Positions 16,155 to 25,310 of a DNA stretch of 40,052 nucleotides are shown here, piece after piece. The DNA is taken from positions 1 to 40,052 of the forward strand of contig CAMVQS010000017.1 of assembly GCA_947169685.1 (NCBI GenBank), given 5' to 3'. The translations under genes and the position numbers were made by a program. This stretch comes from an uncultured Prevotella sp. GTDB taxonomy: Bacteria; Bacteroidota; Bacteroidia; Bacteroidales; Bacteroidaceae. Under the pieces are notes generated by a model. That model searched no databases and had not been told where the DNA came from. It saw nothing but the letters and a program-made list of their open reading frames with translations. The first letter of the stretch is position 1, and every line of letters starts with the position of its first letter.

Positions 16155-17963
16155 TTAATGCCAGCCACCGCCAGGAAAGCCGCCTCCAGAGCCGCCCATG
16201 CCGCCTGATATGGTGTTCGAAGCTGTTGCCGTAACAGATGTTGAACCGAGGTTCACGGTATAGCTGCTGCCGCTGGTCAGGCCAGGGGCGCTGATGACGA
16301 TGGTGCCGTTGTTGTAGCTATAAGGAGGCATGGTGAAGGTGGCTACTGTCGTGTTGTCGCTCTTGACGGTAACGGTGCCGTTGGCCTGTACGCTGCCTGT
16401 GGTGCTGATGATGCCCTGTGAAGTGCTGCCTAAGGAGCCGTCAAACCTTCCTCCGATGCCGAAGATGTAACCGCCAGTGATGTAGAGCTTGTGCTGCTCG
16501 TCGATGTCGATGCCGGCCTCTGCACCTCCTGTTCCCATGGCAATGAGCGTGCCGCCCTTCAGGTACATATTGCCGTTGGTGTCGATGCCGTCGTTGTTGG
16601 TACCGACAGCCATTACCGTACCACCGCTGATGGTCAGGTCGCTCGATGAGTTGATGGCATCGTCGTGGGCAGAAACCAGAACCGTGCCGCCTGTGATGTC
16701 GAGCGTTCCCTTGCTCTCGATGCCCTCGGCGTTGTTGCCGCTGGTACGTACCATGATGTCGCCGTCGGTGATAGTCAGCACGCCATGCTCGTTCTTCGTA
16801 CCAATCTTGATGCCCTTGGGTGACGAGGTGTAGGCATCGTCCAAGTTGTCGGTGTTGCCTGTGTAGTTGTGACTTTCTGAGGTGCCGTTGCTGTAGTAGA
16901 GGCCGCCCGTAGTGATGACTCGAATCTTACCACCGTTGATGTAGGCCTCCCAGTCAGCCTTTAGACCCTTGCCGCCACTACCGGTCGATTTCAGATAGAT
17001 CTCACCGTCGTTGATGGTGAGGATGGAGTCGCACGCGATACCTGCCGAAGCTTTTGTCTCCAAGTCGTCCGTGTCCCAGTCGCCGTTGCTGGTGCTGACA
17101 ACCGTCGTACGACCACCGTTGATGGTGATGTCAATGTCGCCGTTGATGCCCTTGGCACCGGCTGCCGAAATCTCGACGTTGATGATGCCGCCGTTGATGT
17201 AGAGGTCGTCACCAGCCTTGATGCCGTGGTTGGCCGTGGAGTTGACGTAGAGGTTCACGCCCTTGTCGATGACAATGTTGCTCTTGCCGTGAATACCATT
17301 ATTATAAGTACCATAGACGTCCAAGGAACCTGTGCCGCTGATGAGCAGCTTGCCCTTGGCAAAGAGTGCACCCTTGTGACCGTCGTCGGCGCTGGTACCG
17401 TCAGTCAAACGGTTGGTGCCTGTCAGTACGACGAAGGCTTTTTTCTTGCTCTCAATGTCGATGGCAGTGCTGCGTTTGTTGGTGATATCCACACCATTCA
17501 GGTTCAGTTCGAAGTCCGCCTTGCCGTCGATGGTCAGCGAACCGTCACTCGTCGTTCCGGTAACTACGTAGCAGATTCCCTCCGTGCTGCCGTGGGTGGC
17601 TGTCACGTCGTTGCCGTCAACGGTAATGGTAACACCGTTGGCTTCCGATGCCGTGGGGTTCGACATGTCGATGTTGACGATGGTCTCAAACGTGTTCTGG
17701 CTGATGTCGTCGCTGGCTTCAGGGTAAGAGGCTGCTGCCGATGAAGAAGGCTCAGCCGTCGTCTTGTCGATGTTAACGGCAAAGGTCAGCAGTTCGCTGG
17801 TGGCGTCGCTGCTGACACTCTGGTTGCCGCTGTTATCCTGATTGTTTCCGTTCTCGGGCGTTGTGCCGTTGTTGTACCAGTCGCTAATGGGGTCGTCGCT
17901 GGTGCAGGCTGTCCAGCCCGTCATCGATGCTATGAGCATCATTGCATAGATTACTTTTTTCAT
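16155..17963 (-). CDS. Cthe_2159-type beta-helix carbohydrate-binding lipoprotein
   Basis: A 602-residue lipoprotein: signal MKKVIYAMMLIASMTGWTAC with the lipobox Cys followed by TSDDP, acidic residues expected for surface export in Bacteroidetes. A Ser/Asn-rich spacer follows. From about residue 85 onward there are many degenerate repeats of the type INGG.I.V and GI..K..L.I.GG, building a right-handed parallel beta-helix (ITINGGRTTVVSTSNGDWD, LTITDGDIMVRTSGNNAEGI, LTISGGTVMAVGTNNDGID). The C-terminus is Gly-rich (GGMGGSGGGFPGGGWH). The layout fits the Cthe_2159 family, whose founding member binds polygalacturonate. It heads an operon with the LytS/LytR-type pair. Ligand in this organism is unknown. 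Confidence 0.82.
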   Translation of the reverse strand: MKKVIYAMMLIASMTGWTACTSDDPISDWYNNGTTPENGNNQDNSGNQSVSSDATSELLTFAVNIDKTTAEPSSSAAASYPEASDDISQNTFETIVNIDMSNPTASEANGVTITVDGNDVTATHGSTEGICYVVTGTTSDGSLTIDGKADFELNLNGVDITNKRSTAIDIESKKKAFVVLTGTNRLTDGTSADDGHKGALFAKGKLLISGTGSLDVYGTYNNGIHGKSNIVIDKGVNLYVNSTANHGIKAGDDLYINGGIINVEISAAGAKGINGDIDITINGGRTTVVSTSNGDWDTDDLETKASAGIACDSILTINDGEIYLKSTGSGGKGLKADWEAYINGGKIRVITTGGLYYSNGTSESHNYTGNTDNLDDAYTSSPKGIKIGTKNEHGVLTITDGDIMVRTSGNNAEGIESKGTLDITGGTVLVSAHDDAINSSSDLTISGGTVMAVGTNNDGIDTNGNMYLKGGTLIAMGTGGAEAGIDIDEQHKLYITGGYIFGIGGRFDGSLGSTSQGIISTTGSVQANGTVTVKSDNTTVATFTMPPYSYNNGTIVISAPGLTSGSSYTVNLGSTSVTATASNTISGGMGGSGGGFPGGGWH

Positions 17964-17993
17964 ACCTTTGTTTGTTTAAATGGTTTTCTGCTG

Positions 17994-18025
17994 CAAAAGT
18001 AATGTATTCGCTATTTCCCCACAAA
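17994..18025 (-). promoter_or_regulatory. Promoter of the beta-helix lipoprotein operon
   Basis: On the minus strand TTTG (18025-18022), a 20-bp spacer and TACTTTTG (18001-17994) match the consensus. The ATG lies 31 bp downstream. Confidence 0.7.
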
Positions 18026-18037
18026 TATATTCAGCAA

Positions 18038-18073
18038 ACACCCTGATTCTGTCAACCAACAGAACCAGGGTGT
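18038..18073. terminator. Strong hairpin upstream of the beta-helix lipoprotein promoter
   Basis: Stem ACACCCTG / CAGGGTGT plus inner TCTGT / ACAGA around a CAACCA loop, with a two-base internal loop. On the minus strand it ends transcription coming from the helical lipoprotein gene, just before the next promoter. The T-run is poor, so this is a probable terminator only. Confidence 0.6.
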
Positions 18074-18104
18074 GTAAAATTAACTTAATAAACTTTCAAT
18101 ATAG

Positions 18105-18259
18105 GGAGTTAAGAGGAGTTAGGGGGAGTTAGGAGGAGTTAAGGGACATATGTTTTGCTATCGTTACGTCTTCGGGGTGGCAGGAGTATTGTCCCTTAAC
18201 TCCCCGCCGAAGGCGAGGCCCATAGGGCCGATAACTCCCCTTAACTCCCCTTTAACTCC
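18105..18259. repeat. 155-bp palindromic intergenic element, copy 2
   Basis: It matches copy 1 (14114-14268) in the same orientation, offset 3991 bp, with two visible substitutions near the right end. As in copy 1, the right end lies about 10 bp from a minus-strand stop codon (18270), so both copies sit at the same place relative to an upstream gene. Confidence 0.85.
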
Positions 18260-18269
18260 CAATTAAACT

Positions 18270-18845
18270 TTAAAGACCCAGTCTTCTCTTTGCCTCGTTA
18301 GCTGCATCGTCGATGGCACCAGCAGCCTTCTTCTTCTGTTCATCAACAGTGGCGTCAACCTTCTTCTTGGCTTGGTCCTTGACATCGTTGACAGTAGCCT
18401 CGGCACCCTCCTTGACGGCATCGGCAGCACCCTCTACGGCTTCGACAGTCTCGCCAGGAACAGCAGCGATGGTAGAGATCAATGTGGTGACGGCATCGTT
18501 CTGTTCGCCCACCACAGCCTTAATCTGTTCAGCATTCTCCTTCAGGTATGCGCTGACGGTCTTCTGATATACCTTTGCAGCTACAGTGTCGCCCTGAGCC
18601 GTCAGTTCAGCAATACGTTCCTTGGCCTTCTGCAGGACGGCCTGCACAGCCTCAGGGTTCTTGGTAAGAATCTTCTCCTTCAGTTCCTTCGTCAGGTTGT
18701 CAGCATCGATGCCGGCCAGCTCCTCTGGGCTGGGTTCAGCGACCAGACTTGTGGAATCAATGGCAGGGCCCTGACCAGTCTTGTTGTTACAAGCAGTAAA
18801 ACCAATGGCAGCAATGGCCATCACAGCAAAAATCAACTTTCTCAT
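18270..18845 (-). CDS. Small helical lipoprotein, function unknown
   Basis: A 191-residue lipoprotein: signal MRKLIFAVMAIAAIGFTAC with lipobox Cys followed by NNKTGQG. The rest is helical, first with KELKEKILTKNPEAVQAVLQ and KAKERIAELTAQGDTVAAKV, then a C-terminal segment of Ala/Glu/Lys/Val repeats (AADAVKEGAEATVNDVKDQA, AKKKVDATVDEQKKKAAGAI) resembling apolipoprotein or LEA-type amphipathic helices. No catalytic motif is visible. It probably coats a membrane or the cell wall face of the periplasm; this is inference from composition only. It has its own promoter and is followed by the 155-bp element. Confidence 0.75.
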   Translation of the reverse strand: MRKLIFAVMAIAAIGFTACNNKTGQGPAIDSTSLVAEPSPEELAGIDADNLTKELKEKILTKNPEAVQAVLQKAKERIAELTAQGDTVAAKVYQKTVSAYLKENAEQIKAVVGEQNDAVTTLISTIAAVPGETVEAVEGAADAVKEGAEATVNDVKDQAKKKVDATVDEQKKKAAGAIDDAANEAKRRLGL

Positions 18846-18884
18846 GTTCTTTCTCCTTATTTAATTAATAAAACATTTTGGCGG

Positions 18885-18916
18885 CAAAGATACGATTAAG
18901 TAAGCAGAAAACCAAA
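18885..18916 (-). promoter_or_regulatory. Promoter of the helical lipoprotein gene
   Basis: On the minus strand TTTG (18916-18913), a 20-bp spacer and TATCTTTG (18892-18885). It lies back to back with the kdgK promoter at 18988-19018. Confidence 0.7.
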
Positions 18917-18987
18917 AGTTTTGACAAAAATTGTTGTCCGACAATAAACGTTTACGTAATTTATTTCGTGTTTTTCGTTGAAGATAT

Positions 18988-19018
18988 TTTGCCAATCCAA
19001 AAAAATAGTCTAACTTTG
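18988..19018 (+). promoter_or_regulatory. Promoter of kdgK-eda
   Basis: TTTG (18988-18991), a 19-bp spacer and TAACTTTG (19011-19018). The kdgK ATG is 45 bp downstream. ACGTTTACGT at 18947-18956 is a short palindrome just upstream that could be an operator. Confidence 0.7.
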
Positions 19019-19063
19019 CAGAAGTATTTGAAAATTCATATCAAAAACAAACGAACAAAACAA

Positions 19064-20086
19064 ATGGCTAAAATTGTAACATTGGGCGAGATTATGCTCC
19101 GCCTGTCGCCGCAAGGCAACGACCGTTTCATTCAGAGTGAATCATTCCGCATCATCCCTGGTGGTGGTGAGGCAAACGTAGCTGTCAGCGTGGCTAACTA
19201 CGGCCACGAGGCATATTTTGTCAGTAAGCTGCCAAAGCATGAAATTGGCCAGATTGCCGTTAATGCCCTGCGTCGCTATGGCGTGAATACGCAGTACATT
19301 GCCCGTGGTGGTGACCGCGTTGGTCTGTACTATGCAGAGACGGGTGCATCTATGCGTCCCTCAAAGGTGATTTACGACCGTGCTCACTCTGCCATTGCCG
19401 AGGCTGAGCCGAAGGACTTTGATTTCGATGCTATCATGGAGGGTGCCGCTTGGTTCCACTGGAGCGGTATCACACCTGCCATCAGCGATAAGGCTGCAGA
19501 ACTGACCCGTCTGGCTTGTGAGGTTGCCAAACGTCACGGAGTTACCGTATCGGTTGACCTGAACTTCCGCAAGAAGCTGTGGACCAGCGAGAAGGCTATC
19601 AGCATCATGCGTCCCTTGATGAAGTATGTTGATGTATGTATTGGTAACGAGGAGGATGCAGAGTTGTGTCTTGGTTTCAAGCCCGATGCAGACGTAGAGG
19701 GTGGTCAGACTGACGCTGCCGGCTACGAAGGAATCTTCAAGCAGATGCGTGAGGAGTTTGGCTTCAAGTATGTCGTTTCTACGCTCCGCGAGAGCTACAG
19801 TGCTACGTTCAATGGCTGGAAGGCCCTGATCTACGATGGTAAGGAGTTCTATCAGTCAAAGCGTTACGAGATTAATCCGATCATCGACCGTGTAGGTGGT
19901 GGTGACTCTTTCTCTGGTGGTCTGATTCACGGTCTGCTGACCAAGCCTACACAGGGTGAGGCCCTTGAGTTTGCCGTGGCTGCCAGTGCCCTGAAGCATA
20001 CGATTAATGGCGACTTCAACCTGGTAGGTGTTGACGAGGTAGAGTCTCTCGCTGGTGGCAATGCCAATGGACGCGTACAGCGCTAA
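19064..20086 (+). CDS. kdgK: 2-dehydro-3-deoxygluconokinase (PfkB family)
   Basis: A 340-residue PfkB-family sugar kinase. The start MAKIVTLGEIMLRLSPQG is typical of KDG kinases, followed by PGGGEANVAVSVANYG (PfkB signature 1 region), the substrate region YYAETGASMRPSKVIYDRA and DLNFRKKLW, and DRVGGGDSFSGGLIHGL (signature 2, anion hole and catalytic Asp). It phosphorylates 2-keto-3-deoxygluconate to KDPG. The next gene is the KDPG aldolase, so both steps from KDG to pyruvate and glyceraldehyde-3-phosphate are paired. Longer upstream reading crosses the promoter and is rejected. Confidence 0.92.
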   Translation: MAKIVTLGEIMLRLSPQGNDRFIQSESFRIIPGGGEANVAVSVANYGHEAYFVSKLPKHEIGQIAVNALRRYGVNTQYIARGGDRVGLYYAETGASMRPSKVIYDRAHSAIAEAEPKDFDFDAIMEGAAWFHWSGITPAISDKAAELTRLACEVAKRHGVTVSVDLNFRKKLWTSEKAISIMRPLMKYVDVCIGNEEDAELCLGFKPDADVEGGQTDAAGYEGIFKQMREEFGFKYVVSTLRESYSATFNGWKALIYDGKEFYQSKRYEINPIIDRVGGGDSFSGGLIHGLLTKPTQGEALEFAVAASALKHTINGDFNLVGVDEVESLAGGNANGRVQR

Positions 20087-20088
20087 AC

Positions 20089-20109
20089 GAATTGAGAATT
20101 GAGAATTGA
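20089..20109. repeat. Heptanucleotide tract, 3 x GAATTGA
   Basis: Three perfect 7-bp units fill nearly all of the gap between the kdgK stop (20086) and the eda ATG (20115). Unit number would change the distance between stop and start by 7 bp. Confidence 0.85.
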
Positions 20110-20114
20110 TAATT

Positions 20115-20783
20115 ATGGCAAAGTTCGATAAAATTGCAGTATTGAAGAAAATCGGTGACACTGGTATGGTGCCCGTCTTCTATCACAAGGATTTAGAGAC
20201 TTGCAAGAACGTGGTGAAAGCCTGTTATGAGGGTGGCGTTCGTGCTTTTGAGTTTACAAACCGTGGCGACTTCGCTCAGGAGATCTTCGGTGAGCTGGTG
20301 AAGTGGGCTGATAAGGAATGTCCTGAGCTGGCTCTGGGTATCGGCTCTATCGTTGATGCCCCCACAGCAGCGATGTACATTCAGCTGGGCGCTTGCTTCG
20401 TAGTAGGTCCGTTGCTGAATCCCGACATTGCTCCAGTCTGCAACCGTCGCCTCGTTCCCTACTGCCCTGGCTGTATGACAGTTAGCGAAATCGGTAAGGC
20501 ACAGGAGTTGGGGTGCGACCTGACCAAGGTGTTCCCCGGTGATGTGGTAGGTCCGAACATGGTGAAGGGTCTGAAGGCTCCGATGCCCTGGTCGAAGATT
20601 ATGGTGACCGGTGGTGTAGCTCCTGAGGAGGAGAACCTGACCAAGTGGTTCAAGGCTGGCGTGTTCTGCGTTGGCATGGGCTCTAAGCTGTTCCCCTCTG
20701 ACAAGGTAAAGGCCGGCGACTGGCAGTATGTAACCGACAAGTGCAAGGAGGCACTCGGTTATGTGGCTAAGGCACGCGCTTAA
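20115..20783 (+). CDS. eda: KDPG/KHG aldolase
   Basis: A 222-residue class I aldolase. It cleaves 2-keto-3-deoxy-6-phosphogluconate to pyruvate and glyceraldehyde-3-phosphate. Family features are [33 protein letters not shown] with the catalytic Glu, [43 protein letters not shown] with the Schiff-base Lys, and [13 protein letters not shown] with the phosphate-binding GG. The start at 20115 is used because the longer frame begins inside the heptamer tract. It is co-transcribed with kdgK; the next gene overlaps its last 23 bases. Confidence 0.93.
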   Translation: MAKFDKIAVLKKIGDTGMVPVFYHKDLETCKNVVKACYEGGVRAFEFTNRGDFAQEIFGELVKWADKECPELALGIGSIVDAPTAAMYIQLGACFVVGPLLNPDIAPVCNRRLVPYCPGCMTVSEIGKAQELGCDLTKVFPGDVVGPNMVKGLKAPMPWSKIMVTGGVAPEEENLTKWFKAGVFCVGMGSKLFPSDKVKAGDWQYVTDKCKEALGYVAKARA

Positions 20784-23700
20784 CAGCCTCGCTGCAATAC
20801 TTATTTTCTCAGCTTGTTCATCGCCTGATAGGCAAGCGGTGGACAAGCTGAATTCTCTTTCCTATGCCTATCACTATCGAAATCTTGATTCTACAGAACA
20901 CTATGCACAGCAGGCTTACCAGCTTGCGCTGGGCGATACTACGTCATTGCTGAACGCTTCGTATGATGACGGTTGTGCAGAAGCTCTGAACAACCTGGCC
21001 TTCGTCAGTATCATGCGTATGGACTACGACGAAGCCAAACGTCAGCTGGACCTGTTGGCTACCAAGACAGACAATCAGGTGGAGCTGCTTATCTCCGACA
21101 TCCAGCAGATGCGCCTTTGCCAACGTCGCTCTACCAATCGTGAATTCTACGACTACAAAGAAAAGGCGATTAACCGTCTGATGCGTATCAACGAAGAACG
21201 CCAGACGCTGTCCGAACGATTGCAGCAACGCATGATTTATGCAGAGAGTGAACTGTCCATCGTACAGAGCACCTACTATTATTACGTGGGACTGGAACGA
21301 CAGTCTATCGAAGCTATTGAATGGATATATCAAAATGTTGACGTAGAGCGCGATACAGCTCAAATGCTCAACTATCTCTATAATGTCGGTGCAGGCGGTA
21401 TTATTACGGAAGGAACACAGGCAGACATCAACCAACAGGAGTATGATTTCCTGATGCGCTGCCTGCTGATGGCCCGTCAGTATGACTATCCGTACTTTGA
21501 AGCCAACTCCTTGGAGGCATTGTCGGAACACCTCATGCATCCGGAGGCTCGTCAGACGCTTATAGCCGACAACCTGCCAGCCATGAAGTTCCTGAATCCT
21601 GAAGGTGTCAGCGACGACATGCTGGCTGTTCATCTGGCGGAGCAGGCCCTCGACATCTTCTCGCGCTATGGCGACGTCTATCAGATAGCAGGTGCTTATC
21701 GTACGCTGGCATCGTGCTATCATGCGATGGACAATGACAGCCAGGCGCTGGACTTCCTGCAAAGTGCCTTGTCGAATCCGAAGATTGAACAGGCTCCTGA
21801 CCTGGTGGCCAGTATCCGCGAACAGCTTTCCGTAGCGTATGCTGCTGTCAATGACAAAGTGGCCAGCGACCAGAACCGTAATATCTATCTGGACTTGCAA
21901 CAGCAGACTCGTCAGGATCGTGAGCTACAGGCTCGTGCCGACATGTATGACCTGACGGCTAACCGCCAGAACCTGATGATGCTGGTAGTGGTAGTGGCCA
22001 TCGTGCTGCTGGTGTTTATGCTGTGGCTCTTCAACTATCTGAACCAAAGGCAGAAGCGCAACACCAACAATGAGCTGGACGAGCTCTTGGAACAACGTCG
22101 GGAACAAGTGGCATTGGCTACGCTGCATATTGAAAGGAACGAACGCCGTAACCTGGAACAGCGGGCTAAGGTGTCGCTCGTCAATACCACCATGCCTTTC
22201 ATCGACCGTATCATCCACGAGGTGAAAGCTTTGGAGGAGAAAGGCGAGCACAGGGAGGAACGACTGGAGTATATCCGTGAGTTGACAGACAAAATTAACG
22301 AGCAGAACGACCTGCTGACCCATTGGATTCAACTGCGTCAGGGTGAACTGAGCCTGCGCATTGAGAGCTTCCCCCTGCAACCTCTGTTCGATATCGTTGC
22401 TCGTGGTAAGATGTCGTTCCAACTCAAGGGGATTGACTTACAAGTGAAACCAACGCAAGCTGTGGTAAAGGCTGACCGCATACTGACGCTTTTCATGTTG
22501 AACACGCTGGCCGATAATGCCCGTAAGTTTACGCCTGAGGGTGGTAGCGTCACGATTAGTACGAAGGAGACCGACAGCTATGTCGAGGTCAGCGTTGCTG
22601 ATACGGGCATCGGCATGACCGAAGACCAGCTGGCACATCTCTTCGACCATAAGGTCATCAACGGTCATGGCTTTGGCCTGATGAACTGCCGAGGCATCAT
22701 GGACAAATACCGTAAGGTGAGCAACATCTTCAATGTCAGCACGCTTGCTGCCGAGAGTCAGGAGGGTAGGGGTAGCCGACTCTTCTTCCGCTTGCCAAAG
22801 GGTGTGGTACGTCTGCTGCTGGCCCTCGTGTCGTTTGCTGCATGGGGAACGATGGATGCGACAGCCCAGAAAGCACCGCTTACTGTTCTCGAACAAGCCT
22901 ATATCTACTCTGACAGTGCCTACTTCACGAATGTCAACGGACAATATGAGCGCACGCTGGAGTTTGCAGACTCTTGCCGCAAGTACCTCAATGCGTACTA
23001 TCTGCAGCAGCATCCCAACGGTCTTCAGCTGATGTTGCGTGAAGGTGACACGTCGCTCCCTGTGCCTGAGATACAGTGGTTCCACGACAGCCTGCAGACC
23101 AACTATAAAGTGATTCTCGACATCCGTAACGAGTCGGCTGTGGCAGCCCTGGCACTCCACCAGTGGTCGCTCTACGCCTATAATAATAAGGTATATACAC
23201 AGCTGTTCAAGGAGATGTCGGCCGACAACACGCTGGAGGAGTATTGCCGCATGATGCAGCAGTCGCAGACCAACCGCACCATTGCCATCATCATTCTGAT
23301 TCTGGTGCTGGCCATTATCCTGCCTGCCTATTATCTGCTGTATTACCGTCATCGACTGGAACGTCGTTTCCGTCAGGAGCAACAACAGCAGGACAGCGCA
23401 GAGGTCCTTGAGGACGAACTGCGACGTGCCGAACTGGAGAACAACAACCTGCACGTTTCCAATAGCGTGCTCGACAATTGCCTCTCAACCCTGAAGCACG
23501 AGACGATGTACTATCCCTCACGCATCCGACAGCTCATAGACAGTCCTGAGGTTAACCTGCAGGCCATCGACGAGGTGGTGACCTACTATCGCGACATCTA
23601 TTCGCTGCTCAGTCAGCAGGCCATGCGTCAGGTCGATCAGGTGAAGATTCATCTGACGGCTGTTCCCCTCTATGGTGTTACGGTGCTTGGCGACGAGAAT

Positions 23701-23997
23701 CTGCTGCGCTATCTCTTCGAACTGCTGACGCGCCAGAAGGACGACATCAGTGCCGAGGTGAAGGACGATAAGTATGTGCTCTTCACAGTTCGCATGCCTC
23801 AGCTGCATCTGACTGATGACGAGGCACAGGCGCTATTTACAGCAAAGCAAGACAATATCCAGTACCTGCTGTGCCGCCAGATTGTGCGTGACCACTCCGA
23901 AGCCACCAATCGTCGCGGCTGCGGTATCTGGGCTGAGAATATCAACGGAATAACTAACATCAAAATAACATTACCCAGATGGAACCATTCAAAGTGA
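20761..23997 (+). CDS. Large lipoprotein receptor histidine kinase with a second degenerate kinase half
   Basis: A 1078-residue protein that seems to join two receptor modules. The start [20 protein letters not shown] is a lipoprotein-type signal. Residues about 30-395 are helical, TPR-like sensor sequence, then a membrane helix (about 403-427) and a coiled coil. A kinase core has a likely phospho-acceptor His486 (RIIHEVKAL), N box [16 protein letters not shown]1 DTGIGM and G2 GHGFGL (about 575-680). A second hydrophobic segment (about 682-702), a 135-residue sensor-like region, another helix (about 840-862) and a second H-box-like [11 protein letters not shown] (His913) follow; its ATPase part lacks recognisable N and G boxes. 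I relate it to the Bacteroidetes DUF5112/DUF5113 proteins. It overlaps eda by 23 bp and its response regulator by 19 bp. Confidence 0.8.
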   Translation: MWLRHALNSLAAILIFSACSSPDRQAVDKLNSLSYAYHYRNLDSTEHYAQQAYQLALGDTTSLLNASYDDGCAEALNNLAFVSIMRMDYDEAKRQLDLLATKTDNQVELLISDIQQMRLCQRRSTNREFYDYKEKAINRLMRINEERQTLSERLQQRMIYAESELSIVQSTYYYYVGLERQSIEAIEWIYQNVDVERDTAQMLNYLYNVGAGGIITEGTQADINQQEYDFLMRCLLMARQYDYPYFEANSLEALSEHLMHPEARQTLIADNLPAMKFLNPEGVSDDMLAVHLAEQALDIFSRYGDVYQIAGAYRTLASCYHAMDNDSQALDFLQSALSNPKIEQAPDLVASIREQLSVAYAAVNDKVASDQNRNIYLDLQQQTRQDRELQARADMYDLTANRQNLMMLVVVVAIVLLVFMLWLFNYLNQRQKRNTNNELDELLEQRREQVALATLHIERNERRNLEQRAKVSLVNTTMPFIDRIIHEVKALEEKGEHREERLEYIRELTDKINEQNDLLTHWIQLRQGELSLRIESFPLQPLFDIVARGKMSFQLKGIDLQVKPTQAVVKADRILTLFMLNTLADNARKFTPEGGSVTISTKETDSYVEVSVADTGIGMTEDQLAHLFDHKVINGHGFGLMNCRGIMDKYRKVSNIFNVSTLAAESQEGRGSRLFFRLPKGVVRLLLALVSFAAWGTMDATAQKAPLTVLEQAYIYSDSAYFTNVNGQYERTLEFADSCRKYLNAYYLQQHPNGLQLMLREGDTSLPVPEIQWFHDSLQTNYKVILDIRNESAVAALALHQWSLYAYNNKVYTQLFKEMSADNTLEEYCRMMQQSQTNRTIAIIILILVLAIILPAYYLLYYRHRLERRFRQEQQQQDSAEVLEDELRRAELENNNLHVSNSVLDNCLSTLKHETMYYPSRIRQLIDSPEVNLQAIDEVVTYYRDIYSLLSQQAMRQVDQVKIHLTAVPLYGVTVLGDENLLRYLFELLTRQKDDISAEVKDDKYVLFTVRMPQLHLTDDEAQALFTAKQDNIQYLLCRQIVRDHSEATNRRGCGIWAENINGITNIKITLPRWNHSK

Positions 23998-24704
23998 TTA
24001 TTGTAGAAGACGTGCCCCTCGAACTGAAGGGTACTGAAGGAATTATCCGCAACGACATACCTGAGGCGGAAGTCATAGGAACGGCAGACAACGAGGCAGC
24101 CTACTGGCGGCTCATCAAACAGCAGAAGCCCGACTTGCTGCTGCTCGACTTGGGACTGGGCGGCTCAACGACGGTCGGTGTGGAGATATGTCGCCAGACC
24201 AAGGAGATGTATCCGCAGGTGAAGGTGCTCATCTTTACAGGTGAGATACTGAACGAGAAGCTGTGGGTCGATGTGCTCGACGCAGGAGCCGACGGCATCA
24301 TCCTGAAGAGCGGCGAGATGCTGACACGCAGCGACGTGCGCTCCGTGATGGAAGGTAAGCAGCTGGTGTTCAATGAGCCCATTTTGCGAAAGATTGTAGA
24401 GCGTTTCTGCAAGGCAGTCAGCAGCGGACAGGTACGTCAGGAGTCGTTGGTCAACTACGAGATCGATGAGTACGACGAGCGTTTCCTTCGTCACTTGGCC
24501 CTTGGTTACACGAAAGACCAGATTACGCAGTTGCGTGGTATGCCCTTCGGCGTGAAGAGTCTGGAGAAGCGCCAGAACGAACTCGTGCAGAAGCTCTTTC
24601 CCAATGGCAATGGCGGCGTAGGCATCAATGCCACCCGTCTGGTGGTGCGTGCCATCGAGCTGCGCATCCTTGATATAGACAACCTCCAACCCGATAGCGA
24701 ATGA
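23979..24704 (+). CDS. Response regulator of the large receptor kinase
   Basis: A 241-residue two-component regulator. The receiver part (residues 1-125) has [15 protein letters not shown] with the acidic cluster, PDLLLLDLGLGGSTTVG with the phospho-acceptor Asp, VLIFTGEILNEKLW with the Thr and ADGIILKSGEMLTR with the Lys. The C-terminal part (about 160-230) is helical, with DERFLRHLALGYTKDQITQL and GVKSLEKRQNELVQKLF, consistent with a LuxR/NarL-like HTH in divergent form. It starts inside the last codons of the receptor kinase, which ties the two together. Target genes are not known. Confidence 0.88.
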   Translation: MEPFKVIIVEDVPLELKGTEGIIRNDIPEAEVIGTADNEAAYWRLIKQQKPDLLLLDLGLGGSTTVGVEICRQTKEMYPQVKVLIFTGEILNEKLWVDVLDAGADGIILKSGEMLTRSDVRSVMEGKQLVFNEPILRKIVERFCKAVSSGQVRQESLVNYEIDEYDERFLRHLALGYTKDQITQLRGMPFGVKSLEKRQNELVQKLFPNGNGGVGINATRLVVRAIELRILDIDNLQPDSE

Positions 24705-25291
24705 AGAAACTGTTGCCCCGTCTGGCGTTGTGCCTGCTGCTGGCCGATGTGTTGCTCGTGCTGTTGTCGTGGCTGATGAGTGCCATGCCAACAGTTCAGG
24801 TGCGTTCGCTACTGACGGGTGAAGGCATACGCTGGCTGCTCGGTCACTCCTGCGACATGATTGCCACCCCTCTGTTGGCGTGGATTGTGTTGCTGGGCAT
24901 GGGCGTGGGCTGCCTGCGTGCCAGTGGTCTCCTGACAGCATTCTCACGGGCGGGCCATCGTGACCGTGTAGCGCTGTGGAGTACAGGCGTGCTGCTGGTG
25001 CTTTATGTCGTCGTGCTGTTGTTGCTGACGGCCGTTCCTCATGCCATCCTGCTTAGTGCGACGGGCGACCTCTTCCCTTCGCCGTTCAGCGCCAGTCTGG
25101 TGCCCTGTCTGGCTTTTGGACTCTGTCTGCTCAGCATTGTCTATGGTGTGATGTCAGGTCGTTTCAGTACGCTGTCCGACATCTACGAGGCGCTGCTTTC
25201 AGGCCTGCGTTCCTCGGCAGTCTTCATTCTTTTCTATGTCCTGCTGATACAGTTGTACTTTACGGTCTCTTTTGTTTTTATGATTAACTAA
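24701..25291 (+). CDS. Polytopic membrane protein, AbgT-like N-terminal segment
   Basis: A 196-residue membrane protein with about five hydrophobic helices (LALCLLLADVLLVLLSWLMS, ATPLLAWIVLLGMGVGCL, GVLLVLYVVVLLLLTAVP, LVPCLAFGLCLLSIVYGVM, SAVFILFYVLLIQLYFTV). The stretch VRSLLTGEGIRWLLGHSCDM followed by IVLLGMGVGCLRASGL recalls the start of AbgT p-aminobenzoyl-glutamate transporters, but at under 200 residues it has less than half of that fold. It may be a scaffold or sensor partner. ATGA overlap with the response regulator places it in the same transcript. Confidence 0.65.
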   Translation: MKKLLPRLALCLLLADVLLVLLSWLMSAMPTVQVRSLLTGEGIRWLLGHSCDMIATPLLAWIVLLGMGVGCLRASGLLTAFSRAGHRDRVALWSTGVLLVLYVVVLLLLTAVPHAILLSATGDLFPSPFSASLVPCLAFGLCLLSIVYGVMSGRFSTLSDIYEALLSGLRSSAVFILFYVLLIQLYFTVSFVFMIN

Positions 25292-25310
25292 TTCTATTAA
25301 ATCGTAACTT

